Positions 19,001-27,466 of a stretch of 64,000 nt of DNA are shown here, in pieces (position 1 is the first letter of the stretch; every line of letters begins with the position of its first letter). The notes under the pieces were generated by a model. That model made no database searches. It had not been told where the DNA came from and worked only from the letters and a program-made list of their open reading frames with translations. A program made the translations under genes and the position numbers. Source of the stretch: an uncultured Pelagibacteraceae bacterium (GTDB lineage: Bacteria > Pseudomonadota > Alphaproteobacteria > Pelagibacterales > Pelagibacteraceae); assembly GCA_902618975.1 (NCBI GenBank), contig CACNCN010000003.1, forward strand, positions 1-64,000, read 5' to 3'.

Positions 19001-20004
19001 TAATCATCTTTATTATCTGAATATGCTTTTACTATTTTGGATACTAAATGATGTCTTACAACATCATTATGATCAAAATCAATGGTAGTAATTTCTTTTA
19101 AATGGCCTAGTATTTTTTTTGATCTAATTAGTCCTGATAAAGACTTATTTGGTAAGTCAATTTGTGAGGGATCACCATTTATTACAATTTTAGAATTTTC
19201 ACCTATCCTAGTTAAAAACATTTTTATTTGCGTGTCTGTTGCATTTTGAGCTTCATCTAAAATTGCAAAAGAATTTTTTAAGGTTCTTCCCCTCATAAAA
19301 GCTAACGGAGCAATTTCAATATCGCCAACTTCAATTTTTTTTTGAATTTTTTCATAATCTAATAAATCATATAATGAGTCATAAAGTGGCCTTAGATATG
19401 GGTCTACTTTTTCTCTCATATCACCTGGCAAAAAACCAAGTCTTTCTCCTGCTTCGACTGCAGGTCGAGATAAAATTATTCTCTCAATTTTTTTTTCTAG
19501 CAACATAGTTAATGCTACTGCAACTGCTAAAAATGTTTTTCCTGTCCCAGCTGGTCCAGCAGATATTACTATATCGCTCTCATGTAATGCTTTTACATAG
19601 TTTTTTTGTTTTTCTGATCTTGGAATTACAGATTTTTTTGGCGTTTTAATTAAATATTGTATTTTATTGTTTTGATCTATTTTTTTATCTGTCATAAATT
19701 CATCAACTGATGAGTGTATATCTTTTTTCTCAAGTGATCCATTGATTAAATATCTCTCAGCAAGAAATACAATTGCACTTTTTATTTTTTCGTTATTTTT
19801 TTGATCTGTCTTGATTGAAATTGAATTACCTCTAGTATAGATATTTGTTTTTGTAATTTTCTCCAATTCTTTAATGTTATTGTTAAATTCTCCAAGGACA
19901 CCTGAAAAAAGCTCATTATTCTGAAAAATTATACTTAGTGTATCGTTTTCTGAGTAAACAAATTTAAGGTAACTATTAATATTTTTGTCTGCTAAATTTT
20001 TCAA
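19000..20004 (-). CDS. phoH: PhoH-like ATPase (YbeZ type)
   Basis: This 334-aa P-loop ATPase has Walker A GPAGTGKTFLAVA, followed by SRPAVEAGERLGFLPGDMREK, PLAFMRGRTLKNSFAILDEAQN (Walker B) and RIGENSKIVINGDPSQIDLP. The N-terminal ~100 residues hold the KH-like region usual in YbeZ. It is placed between miaB and ybeY, the conserved arrangement, and is thought to act with YbeY in rRNA metabolism. Confidence 0.93.
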   Translation of the reverse strand: MKNLADKNINSYLKFVYSENDTLSIIFQNNELFSGVLGEFNNNIKELEKITKTNIYTRGNSISIKTDQKNNEKIKSAIVFLAERYLINGSLEKKDIHSSVDEFMTDKKIDQNNKIQYLIKTPKKSVIPRSEKQKNYVKALHESDIVISAGPAGTGKTFLAVAVALTMLLEKKIERIILSRPAVEAGERLGFLPGDMREKVDPYLRPLYDSLYDLLDYEKIQKKIEVGDIEIAPLAFMRGRTLKNSFAILDEAQNATDTQIKMFLTRIGENSKIVINGDPSQIDLPNKSLSGLIRSKKILGHLKEITTIDFDHNDVVRHHLVSKIVKAYSDNKDD

Positions 20005-21339
20005 TTATGCTGCTTCTGTTCTTGTGCCAATTATTTTTCCAAAAAGGGTATTTTGATTAAATTTTTCAATATAAACATCAACTTCTTTACCAATATTTTT
20101 CTCATCTCCATCCATTATTACAGAATTTATATACTTATTTCTACCAAAAAGCTTTGTTTGATTATCCATTTTATTTTCTACTAAAACTTTTATTTTTTTT
20201 CCATTAAAGCTTTTATTTGTATTAAGTTGATATGAAAAAAGAAGTTTTTGAATTTTTAGTAATTTAAGTTTTGATAAATCTTTGTCAATTGAGGTCATCT
20301 CTCCTGCTTTTGTTCCTGGTCTAGGACTAAAAATAAATGAAAAAGAATTTATAAACTTTATTTTTTTTACAAGATTTATAGTCTGCTCAAAATCTCGATC
20401 TTCTTCACCAGGATAAGAAATTATAAAATCACTTGAAAATTTTATATCAGGGTTAATTTTCATAAGTTTTTCATAAATATTTATATATTCTTCTACAGTA
20501 TGCTTTCTATTCATCAACTTGAGAACTTTGTTTGAACCACTTTGAATTGGTAAATGTACAAATGGCATGAGTTTTTTTGAAGTTTTATAACAATCAATTA
20601 AATCGTCTGTCATATCTATAGGATGTGAGGTTGTATATCTAATTCTTTTAAGTTCAGAATACTTTTCCAGTTCATTAATTAGATTGGATAATCTAAATTC
20701 TTTATTATTATTTTTAAAAGAATAAGCATTAACATTTTGACCCAACAAAGTAATTTCTTTAACTCCATTTTTTATTAATTGTTCTGCTTCTGCTAATATT
20801 TTATGAACCGGTCTTGAATACTCAGGACCTCTTGTAAAAGGTACTACGCAAAAATGACAGAATTTATCACATCCCTCTTGTATAGTTAAAAAAGATGAAA
20901 CGTTGTTACTACTGTTTTTAATTTTATCGAAATTTTCAAATTTATCGATTGTATCAATTTCTGTTTCTTCAAATTTTTCGTTAATTCTATAATTTGAAAT
21001 GACATTATTTATTTTATGATAAGATTGAGGTCCGATTACAATATCAATGTAAGGTTCACGTTTAAACATTTCATCATTTTCAGCTTGGGCCACACATCCT
21101 GCAACTATCATGATGGGTTTTTTCTTATTTTCATAAATTTTTTTTACTCTACCAACCTCATGATAAACTTTCTCTTTTGCTTTATCTCTGATATGACATG
21201 TATTTAATATGAAACAATCAGCATCATATTGATCATTGGTTTTTACGTAATTAATTTTTTTTATATTATCAAGAATTCTATTAGAGTCATATTCGTTCAT
21301 TTGACAACCAAATGTCTTTATGAAAACTTTTTTTGACAT
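20005..21339 (-). CDS. miaB: tRNA-i6A37 methylthiotransferase MiaB
   Basis: This 444-aa radical-SAM enzyme adds the 2-methylthio group to isopentenyl-A37 of tRNAs. The N-terminal UPF0004 domain begins with KTFGCQMNEYDS, the radical-SAM cluster is CDKFCHFCVVPFTRGPEYSRP, and a TRAM domain ends the protein (VLVENKMDNQTKLFGRNKY...VYIEKF). It lies 6 nt downstream of fur and directly upstream of phoH. Confidence 0.96.
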   Translation of the reverse strand: MSKKVFIKTFGCQMNEYDSNRILDNIKKINYVKTNDQYDADCFILNTCHIRDKAKEKVYHEVGRVKKIYENKKKPIMIVAGCVAQAENDEMFKREPYIDIVIGPQSYHKINNVISNYRINEKFEETEIDTIDKFENFDKIKNSSNNVSSFLTIQEGCDKFCHFCVVPFTRGPEYSRPVHKILAEAEQLIKNGVKEITLLGQNVNAYSFKNNNKEFRLSNLINELEKYSELKRIRYTTSHPIDMTDDLIDCYKTSKKLMPFVHLPIQSGSNKVLKLMNRKHTVEEYINIYEKLMKINPDIKFSSDFIISYPGEEDRDFEQTINLVKKIKFINSFSFIFSPRPGTKAGEMTSIDKDLSKLKLLKIQKLLFSYQLNTNKSFNGKKIKVLVENKMDNQTKLFGRNKYINSVIMDGDEKNIGKEVDVYIEKFNQNTLFGKIIGTRTEAA

Positions 21340-21345
21340 TAATAA

Positions 21346-21771
21346 TTATTTTTTTTTAACACCATAAAGCTCAAGTTTATGGTCAACTAAATCGTATCCG
21401 TATTTTTCTGCTATAGCCTTTTGAAGTTTATTAATTTCTGTGTCGCTAAATTCTATTATGTGTCCAGTCTTAACATCAATTAAGTGGTCATGGTGGCTCT
21501 CTCTTATTTCTTCATATCTAGCCTTACCTCCTTTAAAATCATGTTTAGTTAGGATGCCAGCTTCCTCAAATATTTTTACTGTTCTATAAACTGTAGCAAT
21601 GCTTATTTTTGGATCAATTTTTGATACTCTATTGTAAAGCTCATCTACATCGGGATGATCTGACTCCCCGTATGTTTCTTTTGACTCTGACATTACTCTA
21701 GCAATAACTTTTCTTTGGTCGGTTAATTTAATACCTTTGGATATACATTTTTCTTCAATTGTATCATTCAT
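21346..21771 (-). CDS. fur: Fur-family metalloregulator (Fur/Mur type)
   Basis: This 141-aa protein is the second Fur-family protein here. It has GIKLTDQRKVIARVM, the recognition helix ISIATVYRTVKIFEEAGI, and the metal site ESHHDHLIDVKTGHIIEF. The C-terminal CxxC structural zinc motif of enteric Fur is absent, as in many alphaproteobacterial Fur/Mur proteins, so it may sense Mn(II) or Fe(II). It lies 7 nt downstream of tsaB with rimI missing, and heads the miaB-phoH-ybeY-lnt-metK block. Confidence 0.9.
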   Translation of the reverse strand: MNDTIEEKCISKGIKLTDQRKVIARVMSESKETYGESDHPDVDELYNRVSKIDPKISIATVYRTVKIFEEAGILTKHDFKGGKARYEEIRESHHDHLIDVKTGHIIEFSDTEINKLQKAIAEKYGYDLVDHKLELYGVKKK

Positions 21772-21778
21772 AAAAAAA

Positions 21779-22150
21779 TTAGTAATGTGGTTTTATTATA
21801 TTCTTTATTAAAGCTCCTTTTTTAAATAAGTCTAGTACTTTATTGTAATTTTTTTTTTCAACCTGATTTGAATTAAATCCATATATATTTATATTATTTG
21901 AAAGGCTTAATGCTTTTACTGTTGAGATTGAAGATCTTATTCCTGAGAATACACCTGGACCTTGATTTATTAAAATATTTGTAATCTCTTCTATTTTAAT
22001 ATTATTTTTTTTTAAAAATTCAAAAATAATTAAACTAAATTTATCAAAATTTTCTCTACTGTTTATAAATTCGGTGGTATATGATTTATCATTTGTTATG
22101 ATTTTAAGAAAAATTATTTTATTAGCTGCATCAATTATTAAGTTTTTCAT
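21779..22150 (-). CDS. tsaB: TsaB-like protein, N-terminal half only
   Basis: This 123-aa protein begins MKNLIIDAANKIIFLKI and contains NILINQGPGVFSGIRSSIST, matching the ASKHA N-terminal lobe of TsaB (usual GPGSFTGLRIG). TsaB is the scaffold of the complex that makes t6A37 of tRNA. Normal TsaB is about 220-230 aa; the C-terminal lobe is missing, though the dimerisation lobe contacting TsaD is kept. Its position upstream of fur fits tsaB. The first 53 nt overlap the divergent deacetylase start. The short form might be ancestral reduction or a decaying gene. Confidence 0.75.
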   Translation of the reverse strand: MKNLIIDAANKIIFLKIITNDKSYTTEFINSRENFDKFSLIIFEFLKKNNIKIEEITNILINQGPGVFSGIRSSISTVKALSLSNNINIYGFNSNQVEKKNYNKVLDLFKKGALIKNIIKPHY

Positions 22151-23156
22151 TTTATTTATTTTTTTATCAAAATCTTATGCAAATGAAAATACAGAAAAAA
22201 AATTTGGTAACGATAAGGGTATTGTATCAATAATGTACCATAGATTTAATGAAAATAAATATCCTTCAACAAATATAGAAATGAAAGTTTTTGAAGAACA
22301 AATTAAAATTATAAAGGATAGCGGTTTTGATTTTTATGACCCAAACAATTTTGAGAAAAATTTTTCTCAAATTAAAAAAGACAAAAAGATATTATTGACA
22401 ATAGATGATGCTTTTAAATCGTTTTATGAATACGCGTGGCCATATTTGAAAAAAGAGAAAATACCATTTATTTTATTTGTATCAACTGAACCTACCAATA
22501 AGTATGGTTATATGTCTTGGGATCAAATAAGAGAAATTGAAAAAGAAAGTTTTGCTTATATTGGTAACCATTCACATAGTCACGAATATCTCATCAATTT
22601 TGAGCATGAAAATTTTATAAAGGATATTGATAAATCTATAAAAATTTTTGAAAAAGAACTAGGGTATAACCCCATTTTCTTTTCATATCCTTTCGGAGAA
22701 TACAGTTTAAAACAAAAAAAATATATTATGACTAAATTTAAATTTGCTTTTGGCCAGCATTCGGGGGTAATTGATTTAAATAAAGACAAATATGAATTAC
22801 CAAGATTTCCTATTAATGAAAAATATGGTGATCTTGAAAGATTTAAATTTTTAATAAATTTAAATCCTTTGGAATATAATTCTGTTTCGGTGGTTGATAA
22901 ATATATTCTTTTAAATAATAATCCTCCAAAGCTATCGATAAAATTTTTTAACGATCAAAAAAATATAAACAATATAAACTGCTATTCTAATGAAGGCGAC
23001 GGCTGGGATAAAACAAAGATAGAATATTCAGATAATACTCTTAACGTTTATTTTAAAGAAAAGTTTAAATTTAGGAGAGGGCGATTAAATTGTTCCCTTA
23101 AAGACGACATAGGATGGAGATGGTTAGGTTTACAATTTACAATACAAGTTAAATAA
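22098..23156 (+). CDS. Exported polysaccharide deacetylase
   Basis: Starting at the ATG at 22098, the protein has a signal peptide (MILRKIILLAASIIKFF to about SYA) and then a NodB-type domain. Motifs are LLTIDDAFKSF (catalytic and metal Asp pair), IGNHSHSHEYL (metal histidines) and FSYPFGEYS. Such enzymes remove acetyl or formyl groups from cell-envelope glycans. The reading frame is open further upstream to a GTG at 22074, but the signal peptide supports 22098. No later start keeps the signal peptide, so its 5' end really overlaps tsaB. It converges on the glucosaminidase gene with an 8-nt overlap. Confidence 0.88.
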   Translation: MILRKIILLAASIIKFFILFIFLSKSYANENTEKKFGNDKGIVSIMYHRFNENKYPSTNIEMKVFEEQIKIIKDSGFDFYDPNNFEKNFSQIKKDKKILLTIDDAFKSFYEYAWPYLKKEKIPFILFVSTEPTNKYGYMSWDQIREIEKESFAYIGNHSHSHEYLINFEHENFIKDIDKSIKIFEKELGYNPIFFSYPFGEYSLKQKKYIMTKFKFAFGQHSGVIDLNKDKYELPRFPINEKYGDLERFKFLINLNPLEYNSVSVVDKYILLNNNPPKLSIKFFNDQKNINNINCYSNEGDGWDKTKIEYSDNTLNVYFKEKFKFRRGRLNCSLKDDIGWRWLGLQFTIQVK

Positions 23157-24279
23157 CATTTTTTTGCTCTTTACTCGTTGGTAAAATTTTAACGTTATCG
23201 AAATCTTTAAGGTTATTTTGATCTATAATTTTTTTTAAAATTTTTATATAATCACTTCCAGTCTCTGCATATTGATCAAGATAATTGGCTAGCTCTATAC
23301 TATTTAATTTCTCATCATTATCTCTTTGAATTGCTCTAGCCTTACGAAATTCTTTATAACTTGAGTGTGTATTCAAGTTTCTTTGATAAGCTCTAACTGA
23401 TGCTTTTAAAACATTAAAGGTCATAATCTTATGTTTGGTATCTTTATCAGCTGCTGCAGGCTTAATCCCTTCACCGGAGTAAGTCCATTGGCCAAATAAA
23501 GCATTACCCTCAATTGCAAATCTAGATGTACCCCAACCTGTCTCTTTAGCAGCTTGAGCTATAGCTAAAGATACTGGAATTTCATCCATTCTTATTTTAA
23601 GAGTAGTTATATCTTTTTTAACTACTCCGTATTGTCTAAATTTTTTATTTAACCAATCTTTTTCTGTTTTAGTATTGTTGCTTCTATTTAAAATTTTAAA
23701 TAGTGTATTTCTATCTCTTTTTATTCGGTTATTCTCGCTTAATATTAGTGGTAAGACAATTTTAATAAATAAATCTTTCCTCTGTTTAGAACTCTCCATC
23801 ATTTTAATTTCATTTGGCAACATGCCTACTTCGAAGGGTTTTACAATTTTATTTTTTCTAACAAAACTTAAATTATAATCTTTTTCCTCAAATATTTGGT
23901 TCAAGGTTGATGCTTCAATTCTTACAGATTTGGATGGACCTTCACTCAATTCAATATCATCTAATAAATATTTTTGGTTAATTTCGGTATCAACAGAATT
24001 GTCCGTGATTAAGCTCTCTCCAGATAAAACCTTTTCAAGATATTTTTTTGAATTATTTTCAACTGTGGTATTTTTAATAAAAGAATTATCTATAAATTTA
24101 AAAGTACCAGGTAGAATAGAAAAAATAAAAATTAATATTAAACTTAGGTATGAAGTTGTAATTATATTTTTATATTCTCCAAAATTTGACTTTTTTTTCA
24201 ATCTGGAAATTTTAAAACCTTTTTTTAAAAGAATTTTTTTTAATTCATTTATATTCATCGATTTATAATTTTTTATCAT
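23149..24279 (-). CDS. Membrane-anchored glucosaminidase-family (Bax-like) protein
   Basis: This 376-aa protein has a basic cytoplasmic start, a single hydrophobic segment (around residues 40-62) and a C-terminal domain of the glucosaminidase/Bax type. The catalytic region is IPVSLAIAQAAKETGWGTSRFA with GNALFGQWTY; LNTHSSYKEFRKARA and LANYLDQYAETGSDYIK follow as in E. coli Bax. It probably cleaves peptidoglycan glycan strands in the periplasm. It is convergent with the deacetylase gene; both sit between nfu and tsaB. Confidence 0.85.
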   Translation of the reverse strand: MIKNYKSMNINELKKILLKKGFKISRLKKKSNFGEYKNIITTSYLSLILIFIFSILPGTFKFIDNSFIKNTTVENNSKKYLEKVLSGESLITDNSVDTEINQKYLLDDIELSEGPSKSVRIEASTLNQIFEEKDYNLSFVRKNKIVKPFEVGMLPNEIKMMESSKQRKDLFIKIVLPLILSENNRIKRDRNTLFKILNRSNNTKTEKDWLNKKFRQYGVVKKDITTLKIRMDEIPVSLAIAQAAKETGWGTSRFAIEGNALFGQWTYSGEGIKPAAADKDTKHKIMTFNVLKASVRAYQRNLNTHSSYKEFRKARAIQRDNDEKLNSIELANYLDQYAETGSDYIKILKKIIDQNNLKDFDNVKILPTSKEQKNVI

Positions 24280-24297
24280 ATTTTTTTATAAAATGCC

Positions 24298-24837
24298 TTA
24301 AATTGATTTAACTTGTTTTACTTCAGGAACATAATGGCCTAATAGATTTTCAACGCCTCTTTTTAACGTAATAGTTGAGCTGGGACAGCCTGAACAACTA
24401 CCTTTTAAGCTAACAGTTACAACTCCATTCTTAAATTCTTTAAATGTTATATCTCCTCCATCTCTAGCAACTGCAGGTCTTACTTTTGTTTCTAAAACAT
24501 GAACAATTTTTTTTTCAATTTCACTCAAATTTATTTCCTTTTTTGAGTTTATCTCACTAATTACATATTCATTCCCTTTAGAATAAAAATCATTTATGTA
24601 AGAAATAATTATATGCTTAATGTCCGACCACTCTACATTATTGGTTTTATTAACCGATAAAAAATCTTCATATAAGAAAATTCCTCTAACTCCATTTAAA
24701 GACAAAATCTCCTTTGCTAGCTCATTTGATGTATCTTTTTTGTCTAAAATTTCTATTGGTCCTATTTTAGAAACTTTTTTACCTGGCAAAAATTTTAAGG
24801 AATTAGGATTTGGAGTATTTTCAACTTGTACAAACAT
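24298..24837 (-). CDS. Fe-S cluster carrier Nfu (NifU-like)
   Basis: From the ATG at 24837 the protein starts MFVQVENTPNPNSLKFLPGK, the Nfu_N domain start; the frame is open to 24894 but that extension is not conserved. The C-terminal domain holds VRPAVARDGGDITF and GSCSGCPSSTITLK, whose CxxC coordinates the transferred 4Fe-4S cluster. It delivers clusters to target apoproteins. A 46-nt gap separates it from trpS on the same strand, as in many alphaproteobacteria. Confidence 0.93.
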   Translation of the reverse strand: MFVQVENTPNPNSLKFLPGKKVSKIGPIEILDKKDTSNELAKEILSLNGVRGIFLYEDFLSVNKTNNVEWSDIKHIIISYINDFYSKGNEYVISEINSKKEINLSEIEKKIVHVLETKVRPAVARDGGDITFKEFKNGVVTVSLKGSCSGCPSSTITLKRGVENLLGHYVPEVKQVKSI

Positions 24838-24883
24838 AGTGGTTATATAAAGATTATTTTGAAAATTTAAAGGATTTATTTTA

Positions 24884-25885
24884 CTAGAAACCAATTATAT
24901 TTTTTATATCTTTTATTTTTTTTGAAGCAATTTCAGAGGCTTTGTTTGTTCCCTCTTTTAAAATTTTGTCTGTAAAATTTTGGTCTTTTTTTAATTTATT
25001 CATTTCTTTAGATATAGGATAAATTTTTTCTATTACTATCTCTGAAAGTTTGTTTTTAAAATCTGAAAAATTTTTTCCTGAAAATTCTTCCATGGTTTTG
25101 CTTACATTCTGATTACTTAAAGACGAATAAATTCCAATAAGATTTTTTGCTTCTGGTCTATTCTCTAATTCTTTTTCATTGCCTGGTAAAGGTAATGTAT
25201 CTGTTTTTGCTTTCTTGATTTTGTTTACTATAGTATCTTTAGAGTCATTTAAATTAATTCTACTCATTTCAGATGGGTCTGACTTGCTCATTTTTTTTAC
25301 ACCATCTTTTAAACTCATGATTCTTGAAAAATTTTTTTGTATCATTGGCTCTGGTAATTTAAAAAAACTTGGAGAATTAAAATCTTGATTAAATTTTTGA
25401 GCAATATCTCTTGTTAATTCTAAATGTTGTTTTTGATCTTCTCCCACTGGCACATGCGTTGTGTCATAAAGTAAAATGTCTGAAGCCATTAACACTGGAT
25501 AAACATATAGACCAACACTAGCCTTTTCTTTATCCTTTCCTGCCTTTTCCTTAAATTGTGTCATTCTATTAAGCCAACCCATTCTTGCTGAACAACCTAA
25601 GATCCAAGCACCTTCTGAGTGCGCTGGAACCATTGACTGCTGAAAAATTATACTTTTGTTATAATCCAGTCCACTTGCTACAAATGCAGCTATTGTCTCT
25701 CTAACATTATTTTTCAACTCTGCAGGATTCTGCCTAACAGTTATTGCATGCAAATCTACCACACAGTATATACAAGTGGTATTTTCTTGGTTTTGAAAAT
25801 TAACAAAATTGTTAATTGCACCAATGTAATTTCCTATATGAAGATTTCCTGTAGGCTGTACTCCAGAAAATATTTTTTTACTCAT
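24884..25885 (-). CDS. trpS: Tryptophanyl-tRNA synthetase
   Basis: This 333-aa class I synthetase has the HIGH-type motif [13 protein letters not shown] at residues 12-24 and [12 protein letters not shown] for ATP binding. The segment [18 protein letters not shown] and [26 protein letters not shown] is typical of bacterial TrpS. It charges tRNA-Trp. It is 3 nt downstream of murJ on the same strand, the murJ-trpS pair seen in many alphaproteobacteria. Confidence 0.96.
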   Translation of the reverse strand: MSKKIFSGVQPTGNLHIGNYIGAINNFVNFQNQENTTCIYCVVDLHAITVRQNPAELKNNVRETIAAFVASGLDYNKSIIFQQSMVPAHSEGAWILGCSARMGWLNRMTQFKEKAGKDKEKASVGLYVYPVLMASDILLYDTTHVPVGEDQKQHLELTRDIAQKFNQDFNSPSFFKLPEPMIQKNFSRIMSLKDGVKKMSKSDPSEMSRINLNDSKDTIVNKIKKAKTDTLPLPGNEKELENRPEAKNLIGIYSSLSNQNVSKTMEEFSGKNFSDFKNKLSEIVIEKIYPISKEMNKLKKDQNFTDKILKEGTNKASEIASKKIKDIKNIIGF

Positions 25886-25888
25886 ATA

Positions 25889-27418
25889 TTAATACTTTAA
25901 TTTAATATCAGACAATTTGAAAGCTTTAGTAAAAATAGATATTAAAACGTAGAGGAATAAAGTTATTATAACCAATAATAACATATATATAAGTTTATAA
26001 TTACTTTCGTAGATTAGTCTTTGAGAATAATAATCCGTCATTAAATAAAAAAAATAAGAAGAAAGAATAACTGCACAAAATATCTTTAATAATTTAAATA
26101 TAATATCTAAATTCAATTTAAAATAATTTTTATCTTGTAGATAAAAAAATAACAATAATGCATTTATCCATGACGATATTGTTGTTGAAATAGGAATTAT
26201 GATAAAACCAAAATCTTTAAAAAAACTAACACTAATTATAATATTAACTACAACAGAAACTAGGGAAAAATAGAATGGTATTTTAGTATTTTGTCTAGCA
26301 AACAAAAAAGATGAAAAAATTTTTATAAGTGCAAATGCTGGGAGCCCAAAAGCAAAATAATATAATGCTTTAGCTGAATTTTTAACACTATTTTCGTTAA
26401 ACGAGCCATAACCAAATAAACTTGATGTTATCTCTTCAGACGCGATTAAGAGTGCGAACATTGCTGGCAAACTTAAAAATAGACTTAATTCAACTGATTT
26501 GCTTTGTATAAAATTTATTTTTTTTTTGTTCCCTGACTGAACATGCTTACTTAAATTTGGAAGCAAAACAGTACCTATTGCAATACCAGCAATTGCAAGA
26601 TTAATTTGATAAATTCTATCAGCATAATATAGATAAGAAACAGCATTTACCTCAAAAGACGCAATTATAGTTCCAACAAGTATATTGATTTGAGTGACAC
26701 CTGAAGAAAATATACTTGGGACAAGTTTTTTAAAAAAAATTTTTATTTTTTTAGTGATTTTTATTTTAAAGTCTATTTTTGGTAAATAGAATTTTTTAAC
26801 AAAAAACATTAACACTATTAATTGAATTAATCCTGCTAAAGAAATTCCATAAGATAGATAAATAACTATCAAATCATTTTCAAATTTTAAAAAAATTAAA
26901 ATTAAGATTAATATTATATTTAAAATAATTGGTGCGGCGGCTGCAACCCCAAATTTGTTGTATGAATTTAAAATAGCTGAAAAGAAAGAGGCTAAACTTA
27001 TGAAAAATAAAAAAGGAAATGTAATTCTTGTCAGGTAAGTTGTTAATAAAAACTTTTCATTATTTTCACTAAAACCAGGCGCAATTAAATTGACAAATAA
27101 AGGCATGAATAATTCAATAATTAAGGTAATTCCTAAAAGTGAAATTATTAGAAAATTTAAAACATTGTTTGAAAATTCATCTGCCTTTTTTTTTGATTTA
27201 ACAAGTTCTGATGAATAACTTGGAACAAAAGCAGCATTAAATGTTCCTTCCGAAAATAATCTTCTGAAAGTATTAGGTATTCTAAATGCAACAAAAAAAG
27301 CGTCCGTGATTGGTCCTGATCCCAAGTTAATAGCTATTAACAAATCTCTGATATATCCCAATATACGACTTAAAATAGTATAAAAACTGAATGTGCCAGT
27401 TGACTTAATTAGATTCAT
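25889..27418 (-). CDS. murJ: Lipid II flippase MurJ
   Basis: This 509-aa polytopic membrane protein of the MVF superfamily has about 14 hydrophobic helices. The N-terminal TILSRILGYIRDLLIA, DAFFVAFRIPNTFRRLFSEGTFNAAFVPSYS signature contains the conserved arginines needed for lipid II flipping. It acts in the inner membrane in peptidoglycan synthesis. It is transcribed divergently from maeB, 48 nt away, and followed by trpS. Confidence 0.95.
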   Translation of the reverse strand: MNLIKSTGTFSFYTILSRILGYIRDLLIAINLGSGPITDAFFVAFRIPNTFRRLFSEGTFNAAFVPSYSSELVKSKKKADEFSNNVLNFLIISLLGITLIIELFMPLFVNLIAPGFSENNEKFLLTTYLTRITFPFLFFISLASFFSAILNSYNKFGVAAAAPIILNIILILILIFLKFENDLIVIYLSYGISLAGLIQLIVLMFFVKKFYLPKIDFKIKITKKIKIFFKKLVPSIFSSGVTQINILVGTIIASFEVNAVSYLYYADRIYQINLAIAGIAIGTVLLPNLSKHVQSGNKKKINFIQSKSVELSLFLSLPAMFALLIASEEITSSLFGYGSFNENSVKNSAKALYYFAFGLPAFALIKIFSSFLFARQNTKIPFYFSLVSVVVNIIISVSFFKDFGFIIIPISTTISSWINALLLFFYLQDKNYFKLNLDIIFKLLKIFCAVILSSYFFYLMTDYYSQRLIYESNYKLIYMLLLVIITLFLYVLISIFTKAFKLSDIKLKY

Positions 27419-27466
27419 AAATCATATTAGTGATAACTTAGTTCTATTTTTATATCTAATAAAAAA

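Noticed and set aside
23930-24268. 112-aa open frame antisense to the glucosaminidase gene
   Set aside because: Shadow of a well-supported coding region; hydrophobic composition is what AT-rich antisense frames give.
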